From JBBRGG01 sp038240875 (lineage in GTDB: Bacteria > Planctomycetota > Phycisphaerae > Phycisphaerales > UBA1924), in assembly GCA_038240875.1 (NCBI GenBank), contig JBBRGG010000208.1, positions 1 through 6,230 of the forward strand: a stretch of DNA of 6,230 nucleotides, written 5' to 3'. Position 1 is the stretch's first letter, and every line of letters starts with the position of its first letter. Shown here in pieces: positions 1-6,082 of this stretch. The translations under genes were made by a program, and so were the position numbers. Below the pieces are notes generated by a model that saw only the letters and a program-made list of their open reading frames with translations, was not told where the DNA came from and did no database searches.

Positions 1-1465
1 CAAGAGTGATGCCCGTCAATGCGAAGTGCTTGGGGTCGAACTCAGAAGGATCTACGACCTTCTTGCATTCCTTGCAGCTCATGCGGATCAATCGCTGAGC
101 CATGACGGCTTGGATAGAGCTTGCTACGAGGAAAGGCTTCACGCCCATATCAACCAGACGCGTGATAGCGCTGGGTGCGTCATTGGTGTGGAGCGTCGAG
201 AAGACCAAGTGGCCAGTAAGTGCTGCCTGAATCGCGATTTCGGCGACTTCCTTATCGCGGATTTCACCAACGAGAATGATGTTGGGAGCTTGGCGAAGCA
301 TGGATCGCAGAATCTGCGGGAATCCAAGCCCGATGGCTTCGCGTACCTGGCATTGGTTGATGCCTTCGAAGTTATACTCAACAGGGTCTTCGGCGGTAAT
401 GATCTTGCGGTCGGGACGATTGAGCACATCAAGCGCCGAGTAGAGCGTAGTGGTTTTGCCCGAGCCAGTTGGGCCGGTCACGAGGAAGATGCCATTGGGG
501 CGGCGGATGATCTTGTTGAAGATCGCGAGATTATCCGGCTCAAAACCGAGGTTTGCCAAGCCGATGCGCACCGAGTCGGGTCGGAGAATACGCAAGACGA
601 CAGATTCGCCATGGTACGCGGGGCAGGCAGAAACACGGAAGTCGATGCCGACGCCATCGACTTCGAGCTTGATACGACCGTCTTGCGGGGCACGTTTTTC
701 CGCGATGTTCATGGCGGCCATGAGCTTAAGTCGCGAGAGAAGCGCGTTTTGCATGCGCTTGGGGAGGTTATCGCGCTCGATGCACACGCCGTCGATTCGA
801 TAGCGAAGGCGGACGCGGTCGGCCATCGGCTCGATATGAATATCGCTGGCACGCATGCGAACTGCTTCTGAAATAATGCGGTTGGCGAGCTTGACGATGG
901 GTGCTTCGTCTTCGGTGACGTCGATGGAACGGTCCATCGAGCGATCGACGGACTTATCGACAGATTTGTCGATGGAACGGTCGATTGAGTCGGTGACCAG
1001 CGATTGATCTGCGGAGAAGGTTCGCGCGGTGCCAGCCTGGGAGGCTTCGATGAACTTGCGGATGGCGGCACGAGGCGCGAGCCGCGGGTCCATCTCTACG
1101 CCATAGCGGAACCGAAGCTCGTCGCTGAGTTGAAGGTCGAGTGGGTCATGGATGATGATGGCCATGCGCCCGCCGGTCTTGGACATGGGCAAGATAGCAT
1201 GCTTTTTGATGACCTCCAGGGGGAGAAGCTTCATGTCAATCTTGTCGGCGGCACCCGAGGCAGCAAGGTCAACATATTCGTAGCCGAACTGGCTGGCGAG
1301 GGCCTTTGCGACCTGATCGTCCTTGGCAAAGCCTAATTCAACGAGGGCTTCGCCCATGCGTTTACGCGCACCCTTTGCAACCACAACGGCTTTTTCGGCC
1401 TGCTCGATGTTAATGATCTTCCAATCAACGAGAATCTCGCCCAACTTCTTGCGCGATCGTGCCAT
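1..1465 (-). CDS. GspE/PilB-type secretion or type IV pilus assembly ATPase (partial, 3' end outside window)
   Basis: This is a hexameric AAA-like ATPase of the type II secretion/type IV pilus family, which acts at the cytoplasmic face of the inner membrane to power pilin or pseudopilin assembly. The frame is open for 488 codons from ATG at 1465 to the left edge; relatives usually have about 560-580 residues, so only the C-terminus is missing. Residues 7-59 hold two MshEN-like motifs. Residues 62-145 resemble the T2SSE_N domain, 160-182 are a charged repeat linker, and the ATPase core starts near 188 (SDIHIEP at 207-213). Visible motifs are an Asp box (AEDPVE, 358-363), Walker A GPTGSGKTT (331-339, Lys337), Walker B with VGE (Glu401), the His box TLHTND (424-429), and Cys464/Cys467, the first pair of the zinc tetracysteine. 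An AGGAG ribosome site at 1471-1475 sits 5 nt from the ATG and fixes the start. PilB versus GspE cannot be decided without the neighbouring genes to the left. Confidence 0.93.
   Translation of the reverse strand, partial: MARSRKKLGEILVDWKIINIEQAEKAVVVAKGARKRMGEALVELGFAKDDQVAKALASQFGYEYVDLAASGAADKIDMKLLPLEVIKKHAILPMSKTGGRMAIIIHDPLDLQLSDELRFRYGVEMDPRLAPRAAIRKFIEASQAGTARTFSADQSLVTDSIDRSIDKSVDKSVDRSMDRSIDVTEDEAPIVKLANRIISEAVRMRASDIHIEPMADRVRLRYRIDGVCIERDNLPKRMQNALLSRLKLMAAMNIAEKRAPQDGRIKLEVDGVGIDFRVSACPAYHGESVVLRILRPDSVRIGLANLGFEPDNLAIFNKIIRRPNGIFLVTGPTGSGKTTTLYSALDVLNRPDRKIITAEDPVEYNFEGINQCQVREAIGLGFPQILRSMLRQAPNIILVGEIRDKEVAEIAIQAALTGHLVFSTLHTNDAPSAITRLVDMGVKPFLVASSIQAVMAQRLIRMSCKECKKVVDPSEFDPKHFALTGITL
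920..988 (-). repeat. 12-bp coding repeat giving a Ser-x-Asp-Arg/Lys tetrapeptide array
   Basis: Residues 160-182 of the ATPase read SIDR, SIDK, SVDK, SVDR, SMDR, SID: five full tetrapeptide units plus a partial one. At DNA level the units are diverged 12-bp repeats (for example GATGGAACGGTC occurs twice). The array lies exactly between the N-terminal regulatory domains and the ATPase core, so it is probably a flexible or helical charged linker. The synonymous and conservative differences between units suggest an older expansion under selection rather than fresh slippage. Confidence 0.85.
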
Positions 1466-1470
1466 GCCGA

Positions 1471-1475
1471 CTCCT
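1471..1475 (-). promoter_or_regulatory. ribosome binding site of the ATPase gene
   Basis: On the minus strand AGGAG lies 5 nt upstream of ATG at 1465. This is the best Shine-Dalgarno match near that end of the frame, and the MshEN motif begins only six residues after this Met, which supports the start. Confidence 0.75.
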
Positions 1476-1493
1476 CAGCCGAGACGCCACACA

Positions 1494-1514
1494 TTGAACC
1501 TTTGCAAAGTTCAA
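1494..1514. promoter_or_regulatory. imperfect palindrome upstream of the ATPase gene, possible operator
   Basis: The arms are TTGAACCTTTG (1494-1504) and CAAAGTTCAA (1505-1514). They are exact reverse complements apart from one unpaired base, with no spacer between them. The centre is about 40 bases upstream of the ATPase start codon, and the minus-strand arm begins TTGAAC, which resembles a -35 hexamer, although no good -10 follows at the usual distance. The position and symmetry suit a dimeric repressor site or a 5' leader hairpin. Function is inferred only. Confidence 0.4.
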
Positions 1515-1707
1515 CAGTGACTCGCGGCGATGCTCAAAATCGTGAACGTACCCAATAGAGTTCCGATGCTGAAAGGTTACTATCCAGAGGCAAAACCGAA
1601 ACAGGTAAGGCCTACGCAATCTCCAGCTACACATCAGTGGCGTAGGAAGCAAAGAGTAGACAACGCGTTACCGCGACTTTTGCCACTTGCAATGCCAGAT
1701 GTCAAAG

Positions 1708-1728
1708 CTGCTGTGGAAGTCACAGCAG
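1708..1728. other. perfect 8-bp stem hairpin in intergenic DNA
   Basis: CTGCTGTG (1708-1715) and CACAGCAG (1721-1728) pair perfectly around the five-base loop GAAGT. No T-run follows on either strand, so it does not look like an intrinsic terminator. It may be part of a structured transcript or a chance element. Confidence 0.45.
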
Positions 1729-2295
1729 GCTCATACGAAGCCAACCCGCACGCTTCTGATTCAAAAACCCGACGCGCCACTTCAACAGACTGTACCGCGC
1801 ACGCAGGCGTACGGCGGAGAGGTGCGCGAAATGACGAAGCAGAAGTTGAAATTGAGACATATTGCAATGAATTCAGCCAAAGGGCGGTTGCCTATTTTCT
1901 TTCGATGGTTTGGGAGTAGGTAGCCGGGGGCAGTAGGCAGGTCGGAAGCACGCAGGTAGACAGGAGAATGTTTAGCGGGGCAGGTAGCCTTTTTAGACAA
2001 TAACTTATCTAAGACGGGCAAGATACCAAAAGCCGTCGACAGTTGAACAGAAAGGCTACTTCGATACGAATCAAGTCTGTGTTTGGGTCCAGCACGCGCT
2101 GAATTGGCACTACTATAAAGGAATGGTTCATGTGAGAGCTCTCTTTGCCATGCCGTCTACCCGTGCGGACTGTAAGGCTCGCGTGGGTTGATGAGCGTGA
2201 CACGATTCGCTGGTGGCCTGGTAGTTAAGGTTGTCAATTGGGGATGCTGTTTGGGGCTAGGCTGACTTTTTAACCGATTGAGCGCAGTCCGAACG

Positions 2296-2301
2296 TAGAA
2301 T
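2296..2301 (+). promoter_or_regulatory. possible -10 element of coaB
   Basis: TAGAAT matches five of six bases of the TATAAT consensus and lies 27 bases before the preferred coaB start codon. No good -35 box is seen 16-18 bases upstream of it, so this is a weak call. Another start-up signal such as an activator-dependent promoter is possible. Confidence 0.25.
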
Positions 2302-2328
2302 CAACTTTCACTTAAGGATGTATTGGAA

Positions 2329-3270
2329 ATGCATGGAGATGCGCGAAGCCAGGCCGATGCAGCGTCAGTGGCCAAAGCACCGAGCCATAGCACCTTCCCC
2401 ACTATTTCAGCTACTGCACCAGGTCTTGTTTCCAATTCTCAGTCAGGAAAGGGTGTTGGTAAGCGGTTGTTGATTACTGCGGGCCCAACGCACGAGACAA
2501 TCGACGCGGTGCGGTACATCGGCAATCGCTCATCGGGAAAAATGGGGATCGCGCTGGCGGACGCAGCCGCGGCCCAAGGGTGGGACGTCACGCTTTTGCT
2601 TGGACCAGTTTCGGTGTTGCCGACGTCGCTAGGCGTGCGTGTGCTTCATTTTCGTACCTGCGAGAACTTGCGTGAGTTGCTCGCGGCTCATGTTGCTTTG
2701 GCAGACGTGTTAATCATGGCGGCTGCGGTCGCGGATTACCGGCCCAAGGTTGACCCCGCGTTCCAAGGCGGCAAGTTTCGCCGAACCGATCAGAAGATGG
2801 TCCTCGAACTGGAACCTACGCCGGATTTGCTCGCTGAAGTAGCCCGGTCGCGTCGGCCCGAACAACTGATGGTCGGGTTCGCTCTCGAGCCACACGAGCA
2901 ACTTCTTGCGTCAGCGAACGCGAAACTCATTCGAAAAAAAGTTGATCTGGTCGTTGCCAACCCGCTCGAAACAATGGATAGCAGCGACATCGAAGGCATG
3001 ATCGTTTCGGCGTCGGGCGTAATCCGCCCGGAAGGTGCTGGACTCCTTCCCAAAGCAGAATTTGCGGCGTGGCTCATGCGCCGCATCGAAGAAAGCTTGG
3101 CTGCGTTGAAGCAAAGCCAGAAAGACAACCACTCAGGAGCGAGCGCTCAGGGCTCAACAGGAACGAATACCACTCCAGGAACGAACAGCAACATGGATGT
3201 ACAGGTGAAAGACGCTTCGATTCATGCAGCAGCAACAGGTACAAACTCGGCACGATCGGTGGGTGGTTAA
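2329..3270 (+). CDS. coaB: stand-alone phosphopantothenate-cysteine ligase (CoaB domain)
   Basis: CoaB joins 4'-phosphopantothenate and cysteine using a nucleotide triphosphate (CTP in most bacteria), giving phosphopantothenoylcysteine in coenzyme A synthesis in the cytosol. The 313 residues contain only the synthetase half of the usual bifunctional CoaBC; no flavin decarboxylase (CoaC) domain precedes it. The Rossmann-like entry ITAGPTHE is at 49-56, the GNRSSGKMG loop at 65-73, AAAVADYRP at 131-139, the Lys-rich strand GGKFRR at 147-152, PTPD at 163-166, VGFALE at 182-187 and KKVDLVVAN at 203-211. ATG at 2329 is preferred, with AAGGA at 2314-2318; TTG at 2323 would be only 4 nt from that site. 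About 44 N-terminal and 50 C-terminal residues are Ser/Ala/Gly/Thr-rich and outside the conserved fold. The TAA abuts the start of the next gene. A separate coaC must exist elsewhere if the pathway is complete. Confidence 0.92.
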   Translation: MHGDARSQADAASVAKAPSHSTFPTISATAPGLVSNSQSGKGVGKRLLITAGPTHETIDAVRYIGNRSSGKMGIALADAAAAQGWDVTLLLGPVSVLPTSLGVRVLHFRTCENLRELLAAHVALADVLIMAAAVADYRPKVDPAFQGGKFRRTDQKMVLELEPTPDLLAEVARSRRPEQLMVGFALEPHEQLLASANAKLIRKKVDLVVANPLETMDSSDIEGMIVSASGVIRPEGAGLLPKAEFAAWLMRRIEESLAALKQSQKDNHSGASAQGSTGTNTTPGTNSNMDVQVKDASIHAAATGTNSARSVGG

Positions 3271-5874
3271 TTGGCACGAAGTGATGCACGATCAGGCGGA
3301 CGCAGCAAGGGACAACGTGGGTCGCGAGGTCCGCGCGATGGGTCTTGGACGCCGCCGGTTAAGCCGAAGCGCAAGCCCGGTGGCGAAAGGCCGCCGACGG
3401 CGAGCGCGAACGAACGTGCGATTTTGGACGAGACTACGCGTAAGCCGATGCCTGAGTCGATTCCTCAGTCAACACCAAGACCTTCGGCTCGGCCACAGAT
3501 GCAGTCTGGTGGCAAGCCGAATTACACCCCACGTACGCAGCCATATACCAAGCCATATACCAAGCCGATGCATGCTCGCTCGTCCGATGAGGCAAGCTCA
3601 AGTCGGCCGACGCGGCCAACCCGCCCGGTTCAAACTGCTCGACCGGTTTATCAAGCTCGACCAACCCAAGCCATACGTCCAGTTCGACCAACTATCAGCG
3701 AGGCCGTCGCCGAGAGCGTGGCTGAATCGCTCGACGCCGCGACCAACTCGCGCGATGTTCGTGGGGGGCGCGTCGACAGCAAGGGGCACGATGTTTGGCT
3801 GCCTCATGCGGTGCGCGTGGTCTATGAAGATGACGACATCATCATCGTGGACAAGCCTCATGGCTTGCTTAGCGCGACGATGCCTACGCAAGGCGACGCG
3901 CCCAGCGTCTTCTCTGTTGTGAAGGAACATATCCGCGGGCAAGGCGCGCCCAAGCGCGAGGCGCGTTCGCGTGCCACGCGCGAAGCGATGGCGACGCGCG
4001 AATTTGGCCAGACCCAGCGTTCGGGCATTCGCGTATGGATCATCCATCGCCTTGATCGTGAAGTGTCGGGGCTGATGGTCTTTGCCAAAAACCTCAACGC
4101 CTTTGACCTGATCAAAGAAGAACTTCGTGTTCGGCGTGTGCAGCGTTCGTACGTAGCGATCGTCGAAGGCCTCGTCGGTAACGAAGGGGAGATCGGCAGC
4201 GTTCAGAGCTATCTCTCCGAAGACGACCGCGGCTATGTGCGTAGCTCGCAAACCCCGCCACCAGGCGTTCGCGGCATGAGTGCAAATGAAGGTCGCAGCG
4301 GCAGTGGGAATCGTGCTGGCGGCTACGACTCCAACGACGATGGCGGCAAAGAAGCACGCCTTGCAGTCACGCATTATCGCGTTGCGAAGCAGGCATATGG
4401 GCGAACGATGCTCGAGCTTAAGCTCGATACCGGCCGTAAGCACCAGATCCGAATCCACATGCGCGATCTAGGCTTTGCGATCATGGGTGATGCGCGGTAT
4501 GGCGCGAAGACCGATCCCATTGGTCGTGTGTGCTTGCACGCACGCACGCTTTCGTTTGCGCACCCGACTTCTGGCGCGCCGATGAAGTTTTTGAGCCCGA
4601 CGCCGGGGGGGCTTGCGGGCTTGATCGGTGGCGACGCGATTGCCAATTCTGATGGCGATGTGCTGGTTGCGGGAATTGGTAATGCAGTAGGTATGGGCAA
4701 GAGCAATCGAACTGGAAACGTCCAGATTCCACCCAAGATCCCGCAACTCGCCATGGCCACGGGCAAGTTGGCAAGTTCAGCAAATCCTGCCAATTCAGCA
4801 AGCTTTGCCAACTCAGTCAATCCAGCGAGCTCGAACAAACCAGCGAACGTATCGCCGACGTCGTGGGATCACGTCGCGGGTTGGTATGAGCAGCACATGG
4901 AAGCGCGTGGCAGCGATCATCACGAACGCGTGATCCTCCCTGGCACGCTTCGCCTGCTCGAAGTGCAGGATGAGATGCGCATCCTCGATGTTGCCTGTGG
5001 CGAGGGCTCGCTCTGTCGCCGGATTGCCGAGATGGGCGCGGATGTGTGTGGCGTCGACGCTTCACCCAGACTTATCGGAGCGGCGAAGAAACTCGAAGTA
5101 AACCGGATCTTTGACGCGAAGGACCCAAACCGTCCAAGGCGCAATCGCGATGGAGGCTCGGGCAAAGCCGCGTATGCGGTCGCCGACGCGACCAAGCTGC
5201 AATCGCTTACTGCGCAGACGCTGGGCATCGGCGCGTGGGAAGGTTTGGAGAACGCCGAAGCGACAAATCAAGGTGTGTTCGACGCCGCATGCTGCGTGAT
5301 GGCGTTGATGAATGTTTCGCCATTGGAGCCCGCGATTGCGGGTGTGGCTCGCTGGCTCAAGCCAGGCGGCCGATTCACGGCGGTCATTTTGCATCCTTCG
5401 TTTCGCTCGCCCGGGCAGACGAGTTGGGGCTGGGACAAGGTCGAAGGCGCGATGGACGAAGCGAGTATTGAAGAAGATGCGGACGGGCGTGATGATTCGA
5501 GGCAGCGTGATTCGGCGCAATATGGCTCGTCGCAACGAGGCTCATACGCACGAGGCGGTTCTAAGCCATATTTCAACAAGCCTAGTCCGCGGCAGTATCG
5601 TCGCGTGGACGCGTATTTGTCGCCCATGCAGCGCGAGATCGTGATGAACCCCGGAGCCGTGGCGAGTGGTTCAAACCCTGTCACGACGACGACCTATCAC
5701 AGGCCGGTGCAGGTATACGCCCGCGCGTTTGCACAGGCGGGGTTGCTCATCGACACAATCGAAGAATGGGCGAGCGCGCGGACTAGCCAGCCTGGTCCCA
5801 AGGCGGCGGAAGAAGATCGGGCTCGCCGCGAGATCCCAATGTTCATGGCGATTCGTGCGGTCCGGCCTGGATGA
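3271..5874 (+). CDS. RluA-family pseudouridine synthase fused to a class I SAM-dependent methyltransferase
   Basis: This 867-residue protein has two catalytic modules. Residues 1-172 form a basic Pro/Arg/Thr-rich, probably disordered tract, with no S4 domain. Residues 173-452 are an RluA-type synthase that isomerises uridine in RNA. Motifs include IIIVDKPHGLLS, HRLDREVSGL (259-268, catalytic Asp262), SYVAIVEG, and TGRKHQIRIH (387-396) with MGDARYG. Val replaces the usual Thr of HRLDxxTSG. A Gly/Ser/Asn-rich insertion occupies about 325-361. Residues 453-530 are an Asn/Ala/Ser/Pro linker. Residues 531-867 are a methyltransferase with motif I ILDVACGEG (571-579), acidic Asp596 (GVDAS), WLKPGGR, HPSFRSP, SWGWD, RRVDAYLSP, and the C-terminal EEW and EIPMFMAIRAV signature of an uncharacterised MTase family. 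Another low-complexity insertion lies near 725-772. TTG at 3271 directly follows the coaB stop; ATG at 3448 is an alternative start that loses only disordered sequence. The RNA targets are unknown. Coupled RNA pseudouridylation and methylation is an inference. Confidence 0.88.
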   Translation: MARSDARSGGRSKGQRGSRGPRDGSWTPPVKPKRKPGGERPPTASANERAILDETTRKPMPESIPQSTPRPSARPQMQSGGKPNYTPRTQPYTKPYTKPMHARSSDEASSSRPTRPTRPVQTARPVYQARPTQAIRPVRPTISEAVAESVAESLDAATNSRDVRGGRVDSKGHDVWLPHAVRVVYEDDDIIIVDKPHGLLSATMPTQGDAPSVFSVVKEHIRGQGAPKREARSRATREAMATREFGQTQRSGIRVWIIHRLDREVSGLMVFAKNLNAFDLIKEELRVRRVQRSYVAIVEGLVGNEGEIGSVQSYLSEDDRGYVRSSQTPPPGVRGMSANEGRSGSGNRAGGYDSNDDGGKEARLAVTHYRVAKQAYGRTMLELKLDTGRKHQIRIHMRDLGFAIMGDARYGAKTDPIGRVCLHARTLSFAHPTSGAPMKFLSPTPGGLAGLIGGDAIANSDGDVLVAGIGNAVGMGKSNRTGNVQIPPKIPQLAMATGKLASSANPANSASFANSVNPASSNKPANVSPTSWDHVAGWYEQHMEARGSDHHERVILPGTLRLLEVQDEMRILDVACGEGSLCRRIAEMGADVCGVDASPRLIGAAKKLEVNRIFDAKDPNRPRRNRDGGSGKAAYAVADATKLQSLTAQTLGIGAWEGLENAEATNQGVFDAACCVMALMNVSPLEPAIAGVARWLKPGGRFTAVILHPSFRSPGQTSWGWDKVEGAMDEASIEEDADGRDDSRQRDSAQYGSSQRGSYARGGSKPYFNKPSPRQYRRVDAYLSPMQREIVMNPGAVASGSNPVTTTTYHRPVQVYARAFAQAGLLIDTIEEWASARTSQPGPKAAEEDRARREIPMFMAIRAVRPG
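3541..3564 (+). repeat. exact 12-bp tandem duplication in the disordered N-terminus of the fusion protein
   Basis: CCATATACCAAG occurs twice back to back and is followed by CC, encoding the repeated tetrapeptide Pro-Tyr-Thr-Lys. The copies are identical, which suggests recent slippage. It sits in a wider Arg/Pro/Thr-rich tract (PTRPTRPV, ARPVYQARP, IRPVRPT) before the pseudouridine synthase domain. Confidence 0.85.
4762..4860 (+). repeat. degenerate Asn/Ala/Ser/Pro repeat linking the two enzyme domains
   Basis: Short units such as AATTCAGCAA, GTTCAGCAAATCC and GCCAACTCAGTCAATCC recur irregularly and encode a SANPANSASFANS-like tract. It separates the last RluA motif from the start of the methyltransferase domain. 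The composition is typical of a flexible linker. The reading frame stays open through it, and no ribosome site precedes the internal ATG codon nearby. Confidence 0.6.
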
Positions 5875-5899
5875 CGCCTGGTCGTAAGCGTGCTAAAGT
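5871..5899 (+). promoter_or_regulatory. candidate promoter of the tRNA-Gly gene
   Basis: ATGACG (5871-5876, four of six to TTGACA) and TAAAGT (5894-5899, four of six to TATAAT) are separated by exactly 17 bases. Transcription would start within a few bases of the mature tRNA 5' end. The -35 box overlaps the TGA stop of the fusion gene. Read-through from that gene could also supply the tRNA. Confidence 0.4.
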
Positions 5900-5907
5900 C
5901 AAAGTCC

Positions 5908-5979
5908 GCGGGCGTAACTCAGTGGTAGAGTGACAGCCTTCCAAGCTGTACGTCGAGGGTTCGAATCCCTTCGCCCGCT
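5908..5979 (+). tRNA. tRNA-Gly (anticodon UCC)
   Basis: A complete 72-nt cloverleaf is visible. The acceptor stem is GCGGGCG/CGCCCGC (5908-5914 with 5972-5978) and the D stem is ACTC/GAGT. The anticodon stem is ACAGC/GCTGT around loop CTTCCAA, giving anticodon TCC (5940-5942), which reads GGA and probably GGG. The T stem is GAGGG/CCCTT with one G-U pair and loop TTCGAAT. The discriminator base is T5979. CCA is not encoded, so it must be added by the CCA-adding enzyme. Confidence 0.96.
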
Positions 5980-6005
5980 TTGTTGAAATACTGGAGAAAT
6001 TACGC

Positions 6006-6033
6006 AAAATGCCCGGCGAAAGCTGGGCTTTTT
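6006..6033 (+). terminator. rho-independent terminator after tRNA-Gly
   Basis: GCCCGGC (6011-6017) and GCTGGGC (6022-6028) form a seven-pair stem with one G-U pair around a GAAA tetraloop, followed by five T residues (6029-6033). Four A residues upstream (6006-6009) mirror the T-run, so the element could also work in the other direction. It ends the tRNA transcript about 30 bases downstream and isolates it from the repeat array. Confidence 0.88.
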
Positions 6034-6082
6034 CGTTGGCGAGTTGATCGCGTCCGATCGTCGGTTCACCGCGCGATGCCGC

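Larger units (their letters stand above)
1515..2322. other. intergenic stretch without a convincing gene
   Basis: About 800 bases lie between the divergent ATPase gene and coaB. Short open frames on both strands show no recognisable family, no good ribosome site and no low-complexity or membrane signature that would argue for a real protein. Visible structure consists of a hairpin at 1708-1728, a 10-bp palindrome GAGAGCTCTC at 2134-2143, degenerate GCAGGTAG-like repeats around 1916-1989, and a long-range inverted repeat between 1984-1992 and 2051-2059. A decayed gene or an RNA gene cannot be excluded. Confidence 0.5.

Noticed and set aside
26..871. Long plus-strand open frame of 281 codons
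   Set aside because: It is codon-aligned antisense to the ATPase gene, whose minus-strand translation shows Walker A, Walker B, Asp and His boxes; the plus-strand product resembles nothing.
1708..1728. Intergenic hairpin considered as an intrinsic terminator
   Set aside because: No T-run follows the stem on either strand and no gene ends beside it.
1530..1919. 129-codon plus-strand open frame in the intergenic region
   Set aside because: No ribosome site, no recognisable motif, mixed composition and overlap with several competing short frames on both strands; not supported as a gene.
2104..2120. TTGGCAC followed by TATAAAG, considered as a sigma-54 or sigma-70 promoter
   Set aside because: The -12 TTGC element of sigma-54 is missing, and the gap between the boxes is only four bases, far too short for sigma-70.
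2009..2131. Small minus-strand frame starting MNHSFIVVPIQRV (40 residues)
   Set aside because: The ATG has no convincing Shine-Dalgarno sequence and the product has no known family; kept only as a note.
3598..4458. 286-codon minus-strand open frame
   Set aside because: It lies opposite the RluA domain of the fusion gene, lacks recognisable domains and is explained by GC-rich codon bias.
4752..5874. Methyltransferase as a separate gene starting at the internal ATG 4752
   Set aside because: The upstream frame continues without a stop, no ribosome site precedes that ATG, and the repetitive linker reads as one continuous protein.
6017..6082. An extra degenerate repeat one period left of the first CRISPR repeat
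   Set aside because: The sequence starting at 6017 has no meaningful match to the repeat; it is the terminator and unrelated DNA, so the array begins at 6083.
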